The position numbers and the translations under genes were made by a program. DNA of 45,321 bases from Alphaproteobacteria bacterium (lineage in GTDB: Bacteria > Pseudomonadota > Alphaproteobacteria > Rhizobiales > Aestuariivirgaceae). Every line of letters begins with the position of its first letter. Position 1 is the stretch's first letter. Location: NCBI GenBank assembly GCA_024640405.1, contig JAHEFB010000037.1, forward strand, positions 1 to 45,321. Direction: 5' to 3'. Positions 1-9,394 of the stretch are shown here, one piece after another. The notes below the pieces were generated by a model. The model had not been told where the DNA came from and ran no database searches. It was given only the letters and a program-made list of their open reading frames with translations.

Positions 1-1908
1 TCGGTGTGGTCTGGTGCGGATACTGAAACAGCACGGCTGTTCCAGCTGATATCAGGCTTGATAGCGGTTCCCGCATGCCTGTTTGCAGGCCGGCCGTTTT
101 TCGCGTCTGCTCTGGCTGCGCTGCGCAATAAACGTCTCAACATGGATGTCCCCATATCATTGGCGGTGCTCATGGCCCTGGGCATGAGTGTTCATGAAAG
201 TCTTGTCGGACAACACGAAACCTATTTCGACGCCTCGGTAACCTTGCTTTTCTTCCTGCTGATCGGCAGGTACCTCGACCACAGGATGCGTGAACGTGCC
301 CACAGCGCCATCATGCAGTTGTCACGGCTGGTTCCCGCAGGCGCAATCCGCCTGAGCGCCGATGGAAAACAATCATATGTGTCGCTGGATGAACTATCCG
401 CAGGCGACGAAATTCTGGTAGCCGCCGGAGAACGCGTGCCGGTCGATGCCGGCGTTGTCGACGGTTTCAGCGACCTTGACCGCTCGCTGGTCACCGGTGA
501 AAGCGCCAGTATCCCATCCTCCCCGGGCCTGGAAATTGAAGCTGGCGTCCTCAACCTGTCGGGGCCTTTGACCCTGCGCGTGCTGCGAGGGGCCGAGAAG
601 TCGTTTGTGGCCGAAATCATGGCCATGATGGAAGCAGCTGAACACAGCAAATGCGGGTATGTTCGCGTCGCCGACAGGGCTGCCCGGATCTATGCGCCCG
701 TTGTTCACATTCTGGCAGCCATCAGTTTCGCCGGTTGGATGATTGTCACCGGCGGCGACTGGCATATCTCTATTTATGTATCGATAGCGGTATTGATTAT
801 CACATGTCCGTGCGCCCTCGGGCTTGCAGTGCCAATTGCTCAGGTGGTCGCTGCCAACCGGCTGTTCCACTCCGGCGTAATGGTGAAGGACGGAGCAGCG
901 CTTGAAAAGCTGGCTGAAATTGACACCGCCGTGTTTGACAAGACCGGCACGTTGACCCTTGGCACGCCACATGTCTCGGGCATCGACGGCGGCAGCAGCA
1001 CCGAGCATGCCCTGGCGAGCAGGCTGGCAGGCCTGTCGTCTCATCCCGCTGCCAATGCCGTGGCCGGACTCCAGGAAAACCGTCCGGGCCTGTTGTTGTC
1101 TGATGTGGAAGAACATGCAGGCACCGGTCTTTCAGCCGTCTGGAAAAACCGGCAGGTCCGCCTCGGCAGGCGCGACTGGGTAAAACAGATTGCGGCTCAA
1201 CGGCCCCCCGCGCCGGATCATGATGGCAGTGAAGTGTGTTTCGCCGTTTCCGGCGGCAATCTCGTCAGTTTCCGGCTGTCTGACACAATTCGAGCCGATG
1301 CATGCGCCACCGTTGGTACCTTGCGAAAACTTGGTCTTGAGTTGGAAATTCTGTCCGGAGACGCCGACGCGCCCGTGCAGGACGTGGCAACCACACTTGG
1401 TATCTCCAGAGCACGCTCCGGATTGAGACCGGCGGAAAAGGTTGCACGCATCGAAGAACTGCAGCACCGGGGCCGCAAGGTTCTGTATGCCGGGGATGGC
1501 TTGAACGATGCGCCCGCCCTTGGAGCAGCACACGTCTCCATCGCCCCCGCATCCGGCTCAGACATCGGGCGTGCCGCTTCGGATCTGGTTTTCACCGGCA
1601 AGGGTTTGTGCTCGATTGCAACCGCACTGTCGGTGTCTCGTCGTACCAGTACGATTGTCCGGCAGAATTTTGCGCTGGCAATCAGCTACAACTGTATCGC
1701 CATTCCGTTCGCGGTGCTGGGCTATGTCACACCTCTCGCCGCCGCGATTGCCATGTCGGCGTCCTCCATCGCCGTTGTTGCCAACAGCTTGCGATTGAAC
1801 CTGGCAAATCAGCGCGAACAGACCCTGGCTCCTGCAGCCAGTGTTGCGACACTTTCAGGCCGAGAGCAACTGACCGCGTCACGCACCGGAAAGGTGGCAG
1901 CAAAATGA
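1..1908 (+). CDS. fixI: Copper-translocating P-type ATPase FixI/CcoI, 5' end outside the window
   Basis: This is a P1B-type ATPase that exports copper across the inner membrane for cbb3 cytochrome oxidase assembly. The frame is open from base 1, so the N-terminal metal-binding domain and probably the first membrane helix lie outside the window. Visible parts are the actuator motif VTGES, the intramembrane CPC in ITCPCALGLAVP, the phosphorylation motif DKTGTLT, and the hinge motif GDGLNDAPAL. The stop overlaps the start of ccoS by 4 bases, the standard fixI-fixS arrangement, which separates it from general CopA exporters. Family assignment is firm. The specific FixI role rests on the ccoS neighbour. 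Confidence 0.93.
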   Translation, partial: SVWSGADTETARLFQLISGLIAVPACLFAGRPFFASALAALRNKRLNMDVPISLAVLMALGMSVHESLVGQHETYFDASVTLLFFLLIGRYLDHRMRERAHSAIMQLSRLVPAGAIRLSADGKQSYVSLDELSAGDEILVAAGERVPVDAGVVDGFSDLDRSLVTGESASIPSSPGLEIEAGVLNLSGPLTLRVLRGAEKSFVAEIMAMMEAAEHSKCGYVRVADRAARIYAPVVHILAAISFAGWMIVTGGDWHISIYVSIAVLIITCPCALGLAVPIAQVVAANRLFHSGVMVKDGAALEKLAEIDTAVFDKTGTLTLGTPHVSGIDGGSSTEHALASRLAGLSSHPAANAVAGLQENRPGLLLSDVEEHAGTGLSAVWKNRQVRLGRRDWVKQIAAQRPPAPDHDGSEVCFAVSGGNLVSFRLSDTIRADACATVGTLRKLGLELEILSGDADAPVQDVATTLGISRARSGLRPAEKVARIEELQHRGRKVLYAGDGLNDAPALGAAHVSIAPASGSDIGRAASDLVFTGKGLCSIATALSVSRRTSTIVRQNFALAISYNCIAIPFAVLGYVTPLAAAIAMSASSIAVVANSLRLNLANQREQTLAPAASVATLSGREQLTASRTGKVAAK

Positions 1909-2042
1909 ACCTCCTGATATTCCTGATCCCGATAGCACTGTTTCTCGGCGCACTTGGCCTTGCAGCCTTCATCTGGTCGCTGCGCAACGGTCAGTATGAC
2001 GACCTGGACGGCGCCGCAGAACGAATACTGGATGACGACTAA
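1905..2042 (+). CDS. ccoS: cbb3-type cytochrome oxidase assembly protein CcoS
   Basis: A 45-residue protein with one N-terminal membrane helix (about residues 3-25). It is followed by the WSLRNGQYDDLDGAAERIL segment that is the hallmark of CcoS/FixS. CcoS is needed to insert cofactors into the CcoN subunit of cbb3 oxidase. The start ATG overlaps the fixI stop, so the two are translationally coupled. The acidic tail (ILDDD) is typical. The rest of the cco/fix cluster presumably lies upstream, outside the window. Confidence 0.93.
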   Translation: MNLLIFLIPIALFLGALGLAAFIWSLRNGQYDDLDGAAERILDDD

Positions 2043-2145
2043 GGCGTGTCGCTATAGACGTTGTTGATCACCGTTTCGCTATGGCCCATGGTGGTTGCGG
2101 GCAATCGAGCCCGTATTGTGCCATCACTGGAATCTTTCAAGCCAT

Positions 2146-3333
2146 ATGTTCAAGGATCGGGCAATTGTATTGTTGGCGATTGGCCAGTGCCTGATCTGGG
2201 CATCGCTGTTCTACATCTTTCCAGCACTTCTCCTGCGCTGGGAGAGCGAACTTGGCTGGTCCAGGGTTGAACTGACCGCAGGAATTACGCTGGCCGTTTG
2301 TCTTTCGGGATTAGCAGCCCCGATTGCCGGGCGCCTGATTGACGCCGGCCGGGGACCGGAAACGATGGCCGGATCAACTGTTGTGGGCGGTGCAGCGATA
2401 TTCCTCCTCTCGGGCATGACAACCGTGTGGCAATATTATCTTGTTTGCGCAGTGGCAGGGATTGCCATGGCCGGCTGTCTCTATGTTCCCTGTTTCGCGC
2501 TTGTTACCCGTGCACGCGGCTCAGACGCCAGGCGGGCCATCATTTTCATCACGCTTGTCGGCGGCTTTGCCAGCGCGCTCAGCTTTCCGCTGGCCCACCT
2601 GCTTTCCGAAGCCGTGGGATGGCGCGCTGCCGTAGTCTGCGCAGCTGCCATCGCAATATTGCTGGCTGCGCCAATAACCTGGCTTGGCGCGCGGGCAGAG
2701 GAAAATTCGCAAACTCCCGATAACAGCGCATCTACCGATGGCCGGAAAAGAAACCGGGGCTTTATTGCAAATCCGGCATTCTGGCTGCTCGGCGCCGGCT
2801 TCACCATGATTGCAATACTTCACGGCACCGTATTGCATCACCTGCTGCCCATGCTTGATGAGCGCGGCGTTGCCGACCACAACGCCATTATGGTCGCGGC
2901 GTTCCTGGGCCCGATGCAGGTCGCCGGACGCCTGTTGATGATGGCGACAGAGCGGTATTCATCCAATTACCACGTGACACTCGCTGCATTTTCAATACTG
3001 GGAGTATCGATTTTCATGCTGGTGTACGCAGGAAGCTCACTGGTTTTCCTGGCAGCATTTGTCGTGATGTTCGGTTGCGCTTACGGCACCGTCAGTATCA
3101 TCCGGCCGCTAACCGCCCGTGACGTACTCGGCGAGGAGAACTTCGGGGCCAAATCCGGCGCGTTGGCCATGCCATACCAGATGGGATCGGCTGCAGCCCC
3201 TTATATTGGCGCGCTGGTGTGGAGTATCGGAAATTATGATCTGGTGCTTTATTGCCTGGTATTGCTTGCGGTACTTGGCCTTGCCCTGTATTTCGCCGCC
3301 AACAGGATTACCTCAACTGCTGCTCCCGACTGA
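2146..3333 (+). CDS. MFS transporter
   Basis: A 395-residue polytopic membrane protein of the major facilitator superfamily, with about 12 hydrophobic segments and a central hydrophilic loop (near residues 195-215). I chose the ATG at 2146 because the protein then begins MFKDRAIVLLAIGQ and enters the first helix. An upstream ATG at 2095 would add 17 residues without membrane character. The cytoplasmic loop between helices 2 and 3 contains GRLIDAGRGPETM, in keeping with MFS motif A. Substrate cannot be read from the sequence. It sits alone after ccoS, convergent with the minus-strand cluster that follows, so there is no operon clue. Confidence 0.8.
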   Translation: MFKDRAIVLLAIGQCLIWASLFYIFPALLLRWESELGWSRVELTAGITLAVCLSGLAAPIAGRLIDAGRGPETMAGSTVVGGAAIFLLSGMTTVWQYYLVCAVAGIAMAGCLYVPCFALVTRARGSDARRAIIFITLVGGFASALSFPLAHLLSEAVGWRAAVVCAAAIAILLAAPITWLGARAEENSQTPDNSASTDGRKRNRGFIANPAFWLLGAGFTMIAILHGTVLHHLLPMLDERGVADHNAIMVAAFLGPMQVAGRLLMMATERYSSNYHVTLAAFSILGVSIFMLVYAGSSLVFLAAFVVMFGCAYGTVSIIRPLTARDVLGEENFGAKSGALAMPYQMGSAAAPYIGALVWSIGNYDLVLYCLVLLAVLGLALYFAANRITSTAAPD

Positions 3334-3371
3334 AGGTTTGGTCGGCATAGGCCGCGACGTCTCGACGGCGA

Positions 3372-3716
3372 TCAGTTGTCCAATCTGGGAATGAACGGGT
3401 TTTTCCAGGGAACACCATCCGGCCGTTCGAGTTTGTCCAGCGTTTCCGCACTCTTCTGGCACAGCTTTTCGAGGAATTCCGTGCAAAGCTTCGCGAAGTA
3501 GCGGGCGGCTTCAAAGGTTTCAAAATCATACTCGCCGTCAAGCCGGCCGTTGGCCTGATTGTTCATGGCCAGTTGCGTAGAAACTTCAAGCGGATCGTCC
3601 TCGATTTTTCCGCTGTCAATTGAGTTGATCAACTGGATTTCAAACACCAGATTGTGTCGCACCACCACCCGGTAGCAAACCGATGCCGGTTCATTCTCCG
3701 TCAAAACAGATCCCAC
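3372..3716 (-). CDS. Hypothetical protein, 114 aa, last gene of the RACo operon
   Basis: I do not recognise this family. It is a soluble 114-residue protein with no signal peptide or membrane segment. The N-terminal half reads as beta-rich (VCYRVVVRHNLVFEIQLI). The C-terminal half is likely helical and amphipathic (YFAKLCTEFLEKLCQKSAETLDKL). Its start overlaps the end of the CDGSH gene by 16 bases. It is therefore probably co-translated with the CDGSH protein and RACo, and may act with them in iron-sulfur or corrinoid redox chemistry. That role is inferred from position only. Confidence 0.65.
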   Translation of the reverse strand: MGSVLTENEPASVCYRVVVRHNLVFEIQLINSIDSGKIEDDPLEVSTQLAMNNQANGRLDGEYDFETFEAARYFAKLCTEFLEKLCQKSAETLDKLERPDGVPWKNPFIPRLDN

Positions 3717-4009
3717 TTTGTTGACTCAGGTGTGTGCCCCCTGCAGGTGCCGAAACAATACGGCTTGTTGTCGGAGTTCTTGCATCCGCACATATGAAAC
3801 TCACCGGAAATCGGTGCCTCGAACACGATCGGTTCAAGACCGGTTCCCTCGTGCGCATCATCACACCACGGCTGTTTTGCCGACAGCCCGCAACTGCACC
3901 AGCGGTATTTTCGCCCGGCTTCAACCTGAACAATGAACGGTCCGCTTTTTGCGCTCACCGGTAGCTTCGTATCTCCGGGCGCTGCAACTTTTTCAATCTC
4001 GTCATTCAC
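3701..4009 (-). CDS. CDGSH-type iron-sulfur protein with two motifs
   Basis: A 102-residue protein with two CDGSH-like [2Fe-2S] sites. The first, CSCGLSAKQPWCDDAH, gives the canonical three Cys plus one His (C38, C40, C49, H53). The second, CGCKNSDNKPYCFGTC, has cysteines at C74, C76 and C85, but the residue at the His position is Cys (C89). A His follows three residues later, in RGH. CDGSH proteins are small electron-transfer or redox-sensing proteins. The ATG overlaps the RACo stop by 4 bases, so a role in handing electrons to the activator, or in Fe-S handling under arsenic stress, is plausible but inferred. Confidence 0.85.
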   Translation of the reverse strand: MNDEIEKVAAPGDTKLPVSAKSGPFIVQVEAGRKYRWCSCGLSAKQPWCDDAHEGTGLEPIVFEAPISGEFHMCGCKNSDNKPYCFGTCRGHTPESTKWDLF

Positions 4010-6036
4010 GATTTTCCGAGCCCTCTTTCAGCCAGCCATGCTTCCAGTTTCGGAAACGGGTCGCTGGCATGGGGCAGATTGATTGCGGCGACAAAGTACT
4101 CCTGAAAATCTTCTGCAATCGCGGTTTCCACCTTTTCCACCTTGCTGGTTACCCGTTCGATTTCAGCGCGTGCAGAGCGGGAAAGCAATGCAATTCTCGC
4201 ACCGGTACCGGCTGCATTGCCGGCCGACGCAACAGTGTCCATATCGCAGTCTGGAATAAGGCCGATGGCCATCGCGTATGTCACATCGATATGGCTGCCA
4301 AACGCACCTGCGAGAAAAATCCGGTCGACGTGACTGGTTCCCATCTTGTCCATCAGCAGTTTGGTACCGGAGTAGCAGGCGGATTTGGCAAGCTGGATTG
4401 CCCTGATGTCACCGGGCGTCACGCGGATAACACGGTCACCCGATTTGTGAAGCACGTATTCGAAATTTCGGCCCCGGGCGATGAAGTTCGGATGGTCACC
4501 GACATCAAGCCCCTTGGCCTGCATTCTGCCGGTGTCGGCAACAATCCCGGCAAGATGAAGCTCGGCGACCGCTTCAATGATGCCGGAACCACAAATCCCG
4601 GTTACGCCGGTTTCCGAGATCGCTTCCTCAAAGCCCGGTTCGTCGGACCAGATATCCACACCAATCACCCTGAATCGCGGCTTCAGGGTTTTCGGATCAA
4701 CACGGACCCGTTCGATGGCGCCGGGCGCGGCCCGCTGACCACACTCTATCTGGGCTCCTTCGAATGCAGGACCGGTGGGTGAGGAGCAGGCAATCAGACG
4801 ATCCTGATGCCCCAGAACAATCTCCGCATTGGTGCCCACATCAATCACCAGGGTCATTTCTTCGGATGCATGTGGCGCCTGTGACAGGATTACGCCTGCC
4901 GTATCTGCCCCCACGTGCCCTGCGATGCAGGGCAGAAAATATCCATACCCGCCGGGATTTATCGGTATTCCGAGCTGCTGCGCCGAAACGCTGATGCCGG
5001 TGTCCAGAATCAGCGGAAAAGGCTCCACGCCGAGTTGCGTGGGATCAATACCAAGTACGAGATGATGCATGGTGGGATTGCCCACCAGGGTCATCTCGAC
5101 AACATCATCTGCTGCAACCTGCGCTTCTGCACACAAATTCTCGGTCAACTCACGCAGGGCTTCGCGGATAGCCGACGTCAGTTCCGGCGCAGAGCCTTCA
5201 TTTTGCTGCAGATATGAAATCCGGCTCATCAGGTCTTCGCCAAACCTGATTTGCGGGTTCATTACGCCGGCGCTGGCCATAACCTCGCCGCTATCCAGTG
5301 CACACAAATGGCCGGCGACCGTGGTGGTTCCGACATCGAACGCGATACCAAGCAGGCGCTCCTTGAATCCCGGCCAGACAGCAATGGCTTCGGACTCGTC
5401 GCGCACCGCTACAGTGGCCTTGAATTCACCGCCATAAACCTCCCCGGCCCGCAAAGCCGGCGACAGGTTGGTCAGAGCCGCCATACTCCAGTCAAGATTC
5501 GAAATTCCCCAGGCTGCTTCAAGCTCTCCGGCAATTCTGTCGAGATCGCTGCGCTGATCTTCCATGCTGGGTTTCGGCAACTCGACATAATACAGCTTGG
5601 TAACCGGATCGATTTGAAGATTGCGGATTTCATCGGCGCTTTTCCGCACGACCTGTCGGTGTATTTGACTGTCCGCCGGAACGTCAATGACCACGTTCCC
5701 TCGCAAAAGCGCCTGGCATCCCAGACGCCTGTCGGGTTTCAACCCCTTGATCCGGCGATAGCGATCTTCGGTTTCGCTGGGGGCCGACAGGTTTTCAACG
5801 CTGGAGTTTATCTGGAGTTTCGCAAACTCGCCCAGGCTCAGCTGCACCTGGCAACGGCCACACACGGCCCTGCCGCCACACACCGAATCCAGATCAACAC
5901 CCAGCGCTCGGGCGGCTTCCAGTAGCGTAGTATCAGTGGGAAATTCACCGCGTCTGCCCGAAGGCATGAAAACCACCCTGTGAATGCTGTCCGGGTGAGA
6001 AATATTTTCGTTGTTCTGGGTGTTTGGCTGGTCCAT
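4006..6036 (-). CDS. Corrinoid-protein reductive activator (RACo-like, DUF4445/ASKHA), copy 1
   Basis: A 676-residue protein related to RACo/RamA-type activators, which use ATP to return an accidentally oxidised Co(II) corrinoid to Co(I). The N-terminal plant-type [2Fe-2S] ferredoxin domain shows C53-x5-C59-x2-C62 with the fourth ligand C107. A linker follows. The ASKHA ATPase-like domain has AFDVGTTTVAGHL, then VIDVGTNAEIVLG, and ends with FLAGAFGSHIDVTYAMAIG. The start has an AGGACC ribosome site close upstream. It leads a three-gene minus-strand operon with the CDGSH and 114-aa proteins, just downstream of the LysR gene. A second RACo lies at 18954-20855, so the locus probably serves two corrinoid proteins. 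Confidence 0.93.
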   Translation of the reverse strand: MDQPNTQNNENISHPDSIHRVVFMPSGRRGEFPTDTTLLEAARALGVDLDSVCGGRAVCGRCQVQLSLGEFAKLQINSSVENLSAPSETEDRYRRIKGLKPDRRLGCQALLRGNVVIDVPADSQIHRQVVRKSADEIRNLQIDPVTKLYYVELPKPSMEDQRSDLDRIAGELEAAWGISNLDWSMAALTNLSPALRAGEVYGGEFKATVAVRDESEAIAVWPGFKERLLGIAFDVGTTTVAGHLCALDSGEVMASAGVMNPQIRFGEDLMSRISYLQQNEGSAPELTSAIREALRELTENLCAEAQVAADDVVEMTLVGNPTMHHLVLGIDPTQLGVEPFPLILDTGISVSAQQLGIPINPGGYGYFLPCIAGHVGADTAGVILSQAPHASEEMTLVIDVGTNAEIVLGHQDRLIACSSPTGPAFEGAQIECGQRAAPGAIERVRVDPKTLKPRFRVIGVDIWSDEPGFEEAISETGVTGICGSGIIEAVAELHLAGIVADTGRMQAKGLDVGDHPNFIARGRNFEYVLHKSGDRVIRVTPGDIRAIQLAKSACYSGTKLLMDKMGTSHVDRIFLAGAFGSHIDVTYAMAIGLIPDCDMDTVASAGNAAGTGARIALLSRSARAEIERVTSKVEKVETAIAEDFQEYFVAAINLPHASDPFPKLEAWLAERGLGKS

Positions 6037-6185
6037 AGGTCCTGATTAGAAATGGCCGTATTCCAGTTCATGGTACGCCCGATTGTATACAGCAATCATG
6101 AAATCTCTGCATGCCCCCCCCAAATGCCGGGCAGTCAGGCCAGTCGGCGATTTCACCTGAGAAATGGACTGTCGATATTCTGGTC

Positions 6186-7151
6186 TTACTCTTCAGTGGC
6201 ATGTTGCTGCGACAACGACGCCTGCTCTCTTTGCCGCTTCTCTTTGGTCGCCCAGCTGGCCTTAATCTCTTCGATCAGGAAATCACGAACGGCTTCGATC
6301 CGGCGCGAAGGTATCAATTCTTCCGGGTAGACGAAATAGACCGGAATGGTCGGACCTTCCACTTCCGGAAACAATTCCACCAGATCATCGGATCGCTCGC
6401 TCATGTAAAACGGCAGGGCCGCAATGCCCATTCCGCTCTCCACTGCACGATATATGCCATAAACGCTGTTCACGCGCAGCGCCGGGACGCGCTTCGTCCC
6501 TTCAGGCATGCCTTCCCCCAGAATCCAGTTGATACGTTCAATTGGCGGGCCGCCAACTTCACTGCCGTATACAATCAGATCGTGGTCCGCCAGGTCGTCC
6601 AGTGTTTTCGGCGCGGACCGCTTGGACAGGTATCGCTTGGAGCTGAAAATCTTGTACGAAAATGTTGCAATCTGTTTTCGCACCAGGTTCAGGTCAGTCG
6701 GTGGCTGGAATCGGATCGCACAGTCGGCCTGACGATTGGAAATGTCCAGATCGACATTATCGGTCAAAAGCAGAGAAACCTGAATATCCGGATAAAGCGA
6801 GTGAAAGCGGTTGATTCTGCCGGTCAGCCATGCCGATCCAAAACCCACCGTGGTGGTAATTCTGAGCGGGCCTTCCGGTTTGGCTTTGAGTTCGTTCAGC
6901 CGGCTGAGTCCCAGAGCCAGGTGCTTTGACATTTCCCTGACCGAAAGCGAAAAGTATTCACCCTTGTCAGTCAGCACCAGACCGCTTCCGCTTCTGATGA
7001 ATAGTGAGGTTCCCAGATCCTGCTCCAGGGCGGCTATCTGCCGGCTCACAGCCGATTGTGTGAGGCCAAGTTCGCGTCCCGCCTTTGTAAAGCTGCACAG
7101 GTCGGCAACTATCTGAAAAGTTCGCAGCCGCCTCCAGTCCACGTCATGCAT
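6186..7151 (-). CDS. LysR-family transcriptional regulator
   Basis: A 321-residue LysR regulator. The N-terminal winged helix-turn-helix covers about residues 8-67 (FTKAGRELGLTQSAVSRQIA). It is followed by the usual linker helix and a periplasmic-binding-protein-like effector domain. I chose the ATG at 7151 (MHDVDWRRLRTFQIV) because LysR proteins begin close to the helix-turn-helix and GGGAGCG lies upstream. A start at 7208 would add 19 unlikely residues. It is co-oriented with the genes on both sides, between the homocysteine methyltransferase and RACo. Typical aio operons use the AioXSR system, which is absent here, so this protein is a candidate regulator of the aio/C1 operon. The effector is unknown. 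Confidence 0.9.
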   Translation of the reverse strand: MHDVDWRRLRTFQIVADLCSFTKAGRELGLTQSAVSRQIAALEQDLGTSLFIRSGSGLVLTDKGEYFSLSVREMSKHLALGLSRLNELKAKPEGPLRITTTVGFGSAWLTGRINRFHSLYPDIQVSLLLTDNVDLDISNRQADCAIRFQPPTDLNLVRKQIATFSYKIFSSKRYLSKRSAPKTLDDLADHDLIVYGSEVGGPPIERINWILGEGMPEGTKRVPALRVNSVYGIYRAVESGMGIAALPFYMSERSDDLVELFPEVEGPTIPVYFVYPEELIPSRRIEAVRDFLIEEIKASWATKEKRQREQASLSQQHATEE

Positions 7152-7425
7152 TGCAGCGTCGCTCCCAGCTTGGCATTTTCGGTGCCGCAGACCCGCACCC
7201 GATGACACTCAGACTAACACAGTCAGTGCCATTTCCAACAGCTTCTTGTTTTTTCTCAGGCATTTAGTCGCCACCGTGAGCCTTGAATTTCCAGCAACAC
7301 ATTATGAAATCAATCCAGAATCCGCAACTACGGTAAATGTCGATATTGAACACAATGTGCCAGGCAACAATCGCTCGCCGTGCAAGGATAAGTGCAAGAT
7401 CAATCCTGCAAAATCCGGTTTCACG

Positions 7426-8439
7426 TTACCGGTCTGGCCGCGGGCGCTTGCGTTTTTTTGCCTCTTCGGCGGCATCGATACCATGTGCCAGCTTCGATAC
7501 GGTCCCGAGCCTCGCCATGATCTGTTCGACGTCCGGCGTGGGACCGGCAGGGTGTGTGTCCAGTGCTGTCCGCATGGCTTTCAGATGATCGGGTGTAGTG
7601 CCGCAACAACCGCCAATAATCCGCGCACCGGCATCGCGTGCCATAACCGCATACTCCGCCATCAGGTCGGGGGTGCCGTTGTAGCGGATTTCGCCGTCGA
7701 TCAGTTCCGGAATGCCGCAGTTGCCCTTGGCCACAATCACCGCTGAAGAAGCCGCTGCACCCACAATGCCAAGCACCGTGGCAACCAGCTCTGCAGCACC
7801 AACGCCGCAATTGGCCCCATAGGCAGAAAGCGTCGCCGGCATGCGGGTTGAAAGACCCGCCCAATCCTGCGGTTTGATGCCCATCATTGTCCGTCCACCG
7901 GTATCAAAACTCAGGGTAACTATGATCGGCAGGCCGGTATCGGCAGCCGCTGTTACCGCCGCCGCGGCTTCTTCTTCAGATGACAAAGTCTCAATCCACA
8001 ACACATCCGCCCCGCCTTCGGCCAATCCGCGGGCCTGCTCGAGAAATGCAGCACTTGCCTCTTCTTGTGTAACTTCCCCGAGCGGTTGCAGCAGGTCGCC
8101 TGTTGGTCCCATGGACCCGGCCACCAGAACCGGTTTGCCCGCCACGTCGGCTTCGGCACGCGCATGCCGGGCGGCCTTCTGGTTGATTTCATGGGTCTGT
8201 TCCGCAGCCCCGTGCAGCATCAGGCGCCGCGGATTGGCACCGAAGGTATTGGTCAGGACAATGTCAGAACCTGCCTCGATGAACCGCCGGTGCAGGTCGC
8301 GCACCCGGTCCGGATTTGTGAGGTTCCAGTTTTCCGGCGGTTCGCCGGACTGCAGTCCCATGGCAAAATAGTTGGTCCCGGTCGCACCATCAGCGAGCAG
8401 CCAGTTCCGTTGCGCGAGCATCTCGTTTAAATCAGCCAT
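7426..8439 (-). CDS. Homocysteine S-methyltransferase family protein (BHMT/MmuM-like)
   Basis: A 337-residue zinc methyltransferase of the Pfam S-methyl_trans family, which moves a methyl group to homocysteine from betaine or S-methylmethionine (or, as the N-terminal module of MetH, from methylcobalamin). The TIM barrel opens LLADGATGTNY. The zinc ligands are C211 (GANCGVG) and C278/C279 (GGCCGTTPDH). I chose the ATG at 8439 over a TTG at 8454 because of the CAGGAAA ribosome site. It follows the aquaporin gene in the aio operon. Inference: it could accept methyl groups from a methylated substrate, or regenerate methionine while the corrinoid route is running. The substrate is undecided. Confidence 0.9.
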   Translation of the reverse strand: MADLNEMLAQRNWLLADGATGTNYFAMGLQSGEPPENWNLTNPDRVRDLHRRFIEAGSDIVLTNTFGANPRRLMLHGAAEQTHEINQKAARHARAEADVAGKPVLVAGSMGPTGDLLQPLGEVTQEEASAAFLEQARGLAEGGADVLWIETLSSEEEAAAAVTAAADTGLPIIVTLSFDTGGRTMMGIKPQDWAGLSTRMPATLSAYGANCGVGAAELVATVLGIVGAAASSAVIVAKGNCGIPELIDGEIRYNGTPDLMAEYAVMARDAGARIIGGCCGTTPDHLKAMRTALDTHPAGPTPDVEQIMARLGTVSKLAHGIDAAEEAKKRKRPRPDR

Positions 8440-8494
8440 TTTCCTGAACCCCAATTATCCTCAACTGCGTATATACACGAGTATCTCGATGAAA

Positions 8495-9394
8495 TCAGGA
8501 AGACGGCTCATTTGATTGAGGTGCCATGCGAGCCAGCAGCCGTTGTATGCCACCGCCAATCAACGCACCGACGCACGGGGCCACAACATAAACCAGAAGC
8601 CAGCCATTGCGCGGGCCCGGAATGGCAATTTCCCCCCACCCGAACATGAACGCCACCAGCCTCGGTCCAAGGTCGCGCGCCGGGTTCAACCCTGCTTGCG
8701 TAAGCGGCGCAATAACCGAAATGATCGCTGCGACCGTCAGCCCGATCATGACCGCCGTGGCACCGGCGGGCGGACGCGCCATATTTCGCTCGCTGGTCAG
8801 CGCACCCACCATGAAGGCAAGGAACGCCGTTCCCACCATTTCAGCTATGAAGGCACCTCGCAGGCTGACGATCCTCCAGGCTTTCTCATCTGTCCCGAAC
8901 ACAGCCGGATTGGGGAAATACTCGCCGAACACCATGGCTGACAGCTCACTGCCGGGCCCGCCACGCAACAAGCCGCGCTGTCGCTCAAGTTCCAGAATAG
9001 CCTCTGCAAACATCGCATACAGAATCAGCGCAGCAGTTATTGCCCCGGCCAACTGAGCGATCCAGTATATCACCACGCGCGGTATCGGCATTCGATCATA
9101 AACACCGGCAACAAGGGTGATGGCCGGATTGATATGCGCGCCCGAATAGGCCGCAGTTGCGTAGATCGCCAGACTGACCGCAATCGCCCATACGACCGCC
9201 ACCTGCCACAGCCCGGACTGGGCACCGGTTGCCACCGCAGCGTGAACTGAGCCCACGCCGAAAAACACCAGGATCAATGTCCCGAAAAACTCTCCGGCAG
9301 CAGCCGACACAAGGCTCGGTTCGGATTGGACAGTTGCCTTGTCCGCCTCAGCCTCATCTCGTCCTGCAGAGTCTGATTGGTCTGTGGAACTCAC
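8495..9394 (-). CDS. Aquaglyceroporin of the MIP family (AqpS/GlpF-like)
   Basis: A 299-residue channel with six membrane segments and both MIP half-helix motifs: NPA at 89-91 (SGAHINPAITL) and NPARD at 237-241 (GLNPARDLGPR). The Asp after the second NPAR is characteristic of aquaglyceroporins, which pass neutral solutes such as As(OH)3 as well as glycerol. In rhizobia AqpS-type channels belong to arsenic operons. The start is GTG, overlapping the stop of the pentapeptide-repeat gene (GTGA), with AGGAAG upstream. The location two genes after aioA supports arsenite, or a neutral methylarsenic species, as solute. An acidic hydrophilic N-terminal extension of about 30 residues is present. Confidence 0.93.
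   Translation of the reverse strand: MSSTDQSDSAGRDEAEADKATVQSEPSLVSAAAGEFFGTLILVFFGVGSVHAAVATGAQSGLWQVAVVWAIAVSLAIYATAAYSGAHINPAITLVAGVYDRMPIPRVVIYWIAQLAGAITAALILYAMFAEAILELERQRGLLRGGPGSELSAMVFGEYFPNPAVFGTDEKAWRIVSLRGAFIAEMVGTAFLAFMVGALTSERNMARPPAGATAVMIGLTVAAIISVIAPLTQAGLNPARDLGPRLVAFMFGWGEIAIPGPRNGWLLVYVVAPCVGALIGGGIQRLLARMAPQSNEPSS

Noticed and set aside
3949..5925. Plus-strand frames of up to 277 codons
   Set aside because: Antisense shadows of the RACo gene, which has full domain support.
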